A stretch of 64,000 nucleotides of DNA from Haloarchaeobius litoreus (GTDB lineage Archaea > Halobacteriota > Halobacteria > Halobacteriales > Natrialbaceae), in NCBI RefSeq assembly GCF_024495425.1, contig NZ_JANHJR010000001.1, positions 62,001-126,000 on the forward strand, given 5' to 3'. This document shows, in pieces, positions 63,755 through 64,000 of the stretch (within the stretch, counting starts at the first letter, position 1; each line of letters opens with the position of its first letter). The notes beneath the pieces were generated by a model. It searched no databases and was not told the origin of the DNA. It saw only the letters and a list, made by a program, of their open reading frames with translations. The position numbers were made by a program, and so were the translations under genes.

Positions 63755-64000
63755 TCAGACCCGCTCTCGGAGGTCTCTCGCCGCCCGCTCCGCCGCGTTC
63801 GCGACGCGGGGCGAGCCTGCGCAGTCGCGGACCCACGAGAGGTAGTCGCGGTCGGCGTCGATGCCGACCGCGCCGAGGGCCAGCGCGGCCTCCCGGACCG
63901 TGCGGTCGGGTTCGCGCGAGGGGTCAGCGAGGTCGCGCACCGCCCGCCGAAGCTCACCACGGTCTTTCCCGACGTCCAGGCCGGCCGCCAGACAGTACGC
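63755..64000 (-). CDS. HEAT-repeat protein, C-terminal fragment (gene runs off the window)
   Basis: The frame stays open from the stop at 63755 to the window edge, giving at least 81 residues. Ala/Asp-rich helices (RREAALALGAVGI-like, with TVREAALALGAVGI and NAAERAARDLRERV) match HEAT/PBS-lyase repeats. The N-terminus and start lie outside. A GTG at 63940 would give a short protein but is not needed. Role unknown. Confidence 0.65.
   Translation of the reverse strand, partial: AYCLAAGLDVGKDRGELRRAVRDLADPSREPDRTVREAALALGAVGIDADRDYLSWVRDCAGSPRVANAAERAARDLRERV

Overview
The window is chromosomal DNA of a halophilic archaeon (class Halobacteria). The signs are very high G+C, strongly acidic deduced proteins, Tat (twin-arginine) signal peptides, TATA boxes about 27 nt upstream of start codons (leaderless mRNAs), and archaeal hallmark genes: cdc48, radB, rfcL, cbf5/truB, HMG-CoA synthase, DUF106 and halolysin-type subtilases. 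No rRNA, CRISPR array or intact insertion sequence was seen. One tRNA gene, tRNA-Pro(GGG), is present.

Layout. 0-9 kb: purine phosphoribosyltransferase-like protein, a half-size lycopene cyclase domain protein, a CBS/ribosome-hibernation fusion, radB divergent from an RNase H-fold (RuvC-like) protein, a small zinc-ribbon protein, Cdc48 and an Ig-repeat surface protein. 9-17 kb: EamA transporter, RNase HI, lipoprotein, HerA-like ATPase, malic enzyme fused to a phosphotransacetylase domain, and a half-size CtaA. 17-21.4 kb: a four-gene polar amino acid ABC transporter operon followed by a TraB/TIKI-like protein. 21.4-26.2 kb: an interspersed repeat element, then a biotin operon bioB-(BioU-like)-bioF-bioD. 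26-38 kb: HEXXH lipoprotein, rfcL, a small lower-GC pair, flavodoxin, HAD hydrolase, MFS and EamA-type transport, arylamine N-acetyltransferase, a DUF4097 lipoprotein and a histidine-rich ZIP transporter. 38-44 kb: winged-helix/zinc-ribbon regulator, M23-like peptidase, tRNA-Pro, and the conserved cluster adk-DUF106-cmk-truB. 44-52.3 kb: four tandem paralogous secreted subtilases, with an NYN-domain nuclease-like gene between the second and third. 52-64 kb: TatD-like hydrolase, DUF2150, a 1014-residue pilin-like Ig protein, HMG-CoA synthase with a divergent XRE-type regulator, a metal-dependent membrane hydrolase, four GNAT acetyltransferases (three in tandem) and a HEAT-repeat protein cut by the window edge.

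How the genes fit together. The biotin genes form a pathway that has no bioA but carries a reductase matching the suicide enzyme BioU at the expected step. The ABC genes form one importer. adk, DUF106, cmk and truB belong to the usual archaeal translation/Sec-associated cluster. The four subtilases look like a secreted protease array grown by duplication and homogenised by gene conversion. The most rewarding leads are the BioU-like gene, the protease array, the shared interspersed element (21458-21690 and 709-774), the CBS-HPF fusion, and several clean palindromes near promoters.
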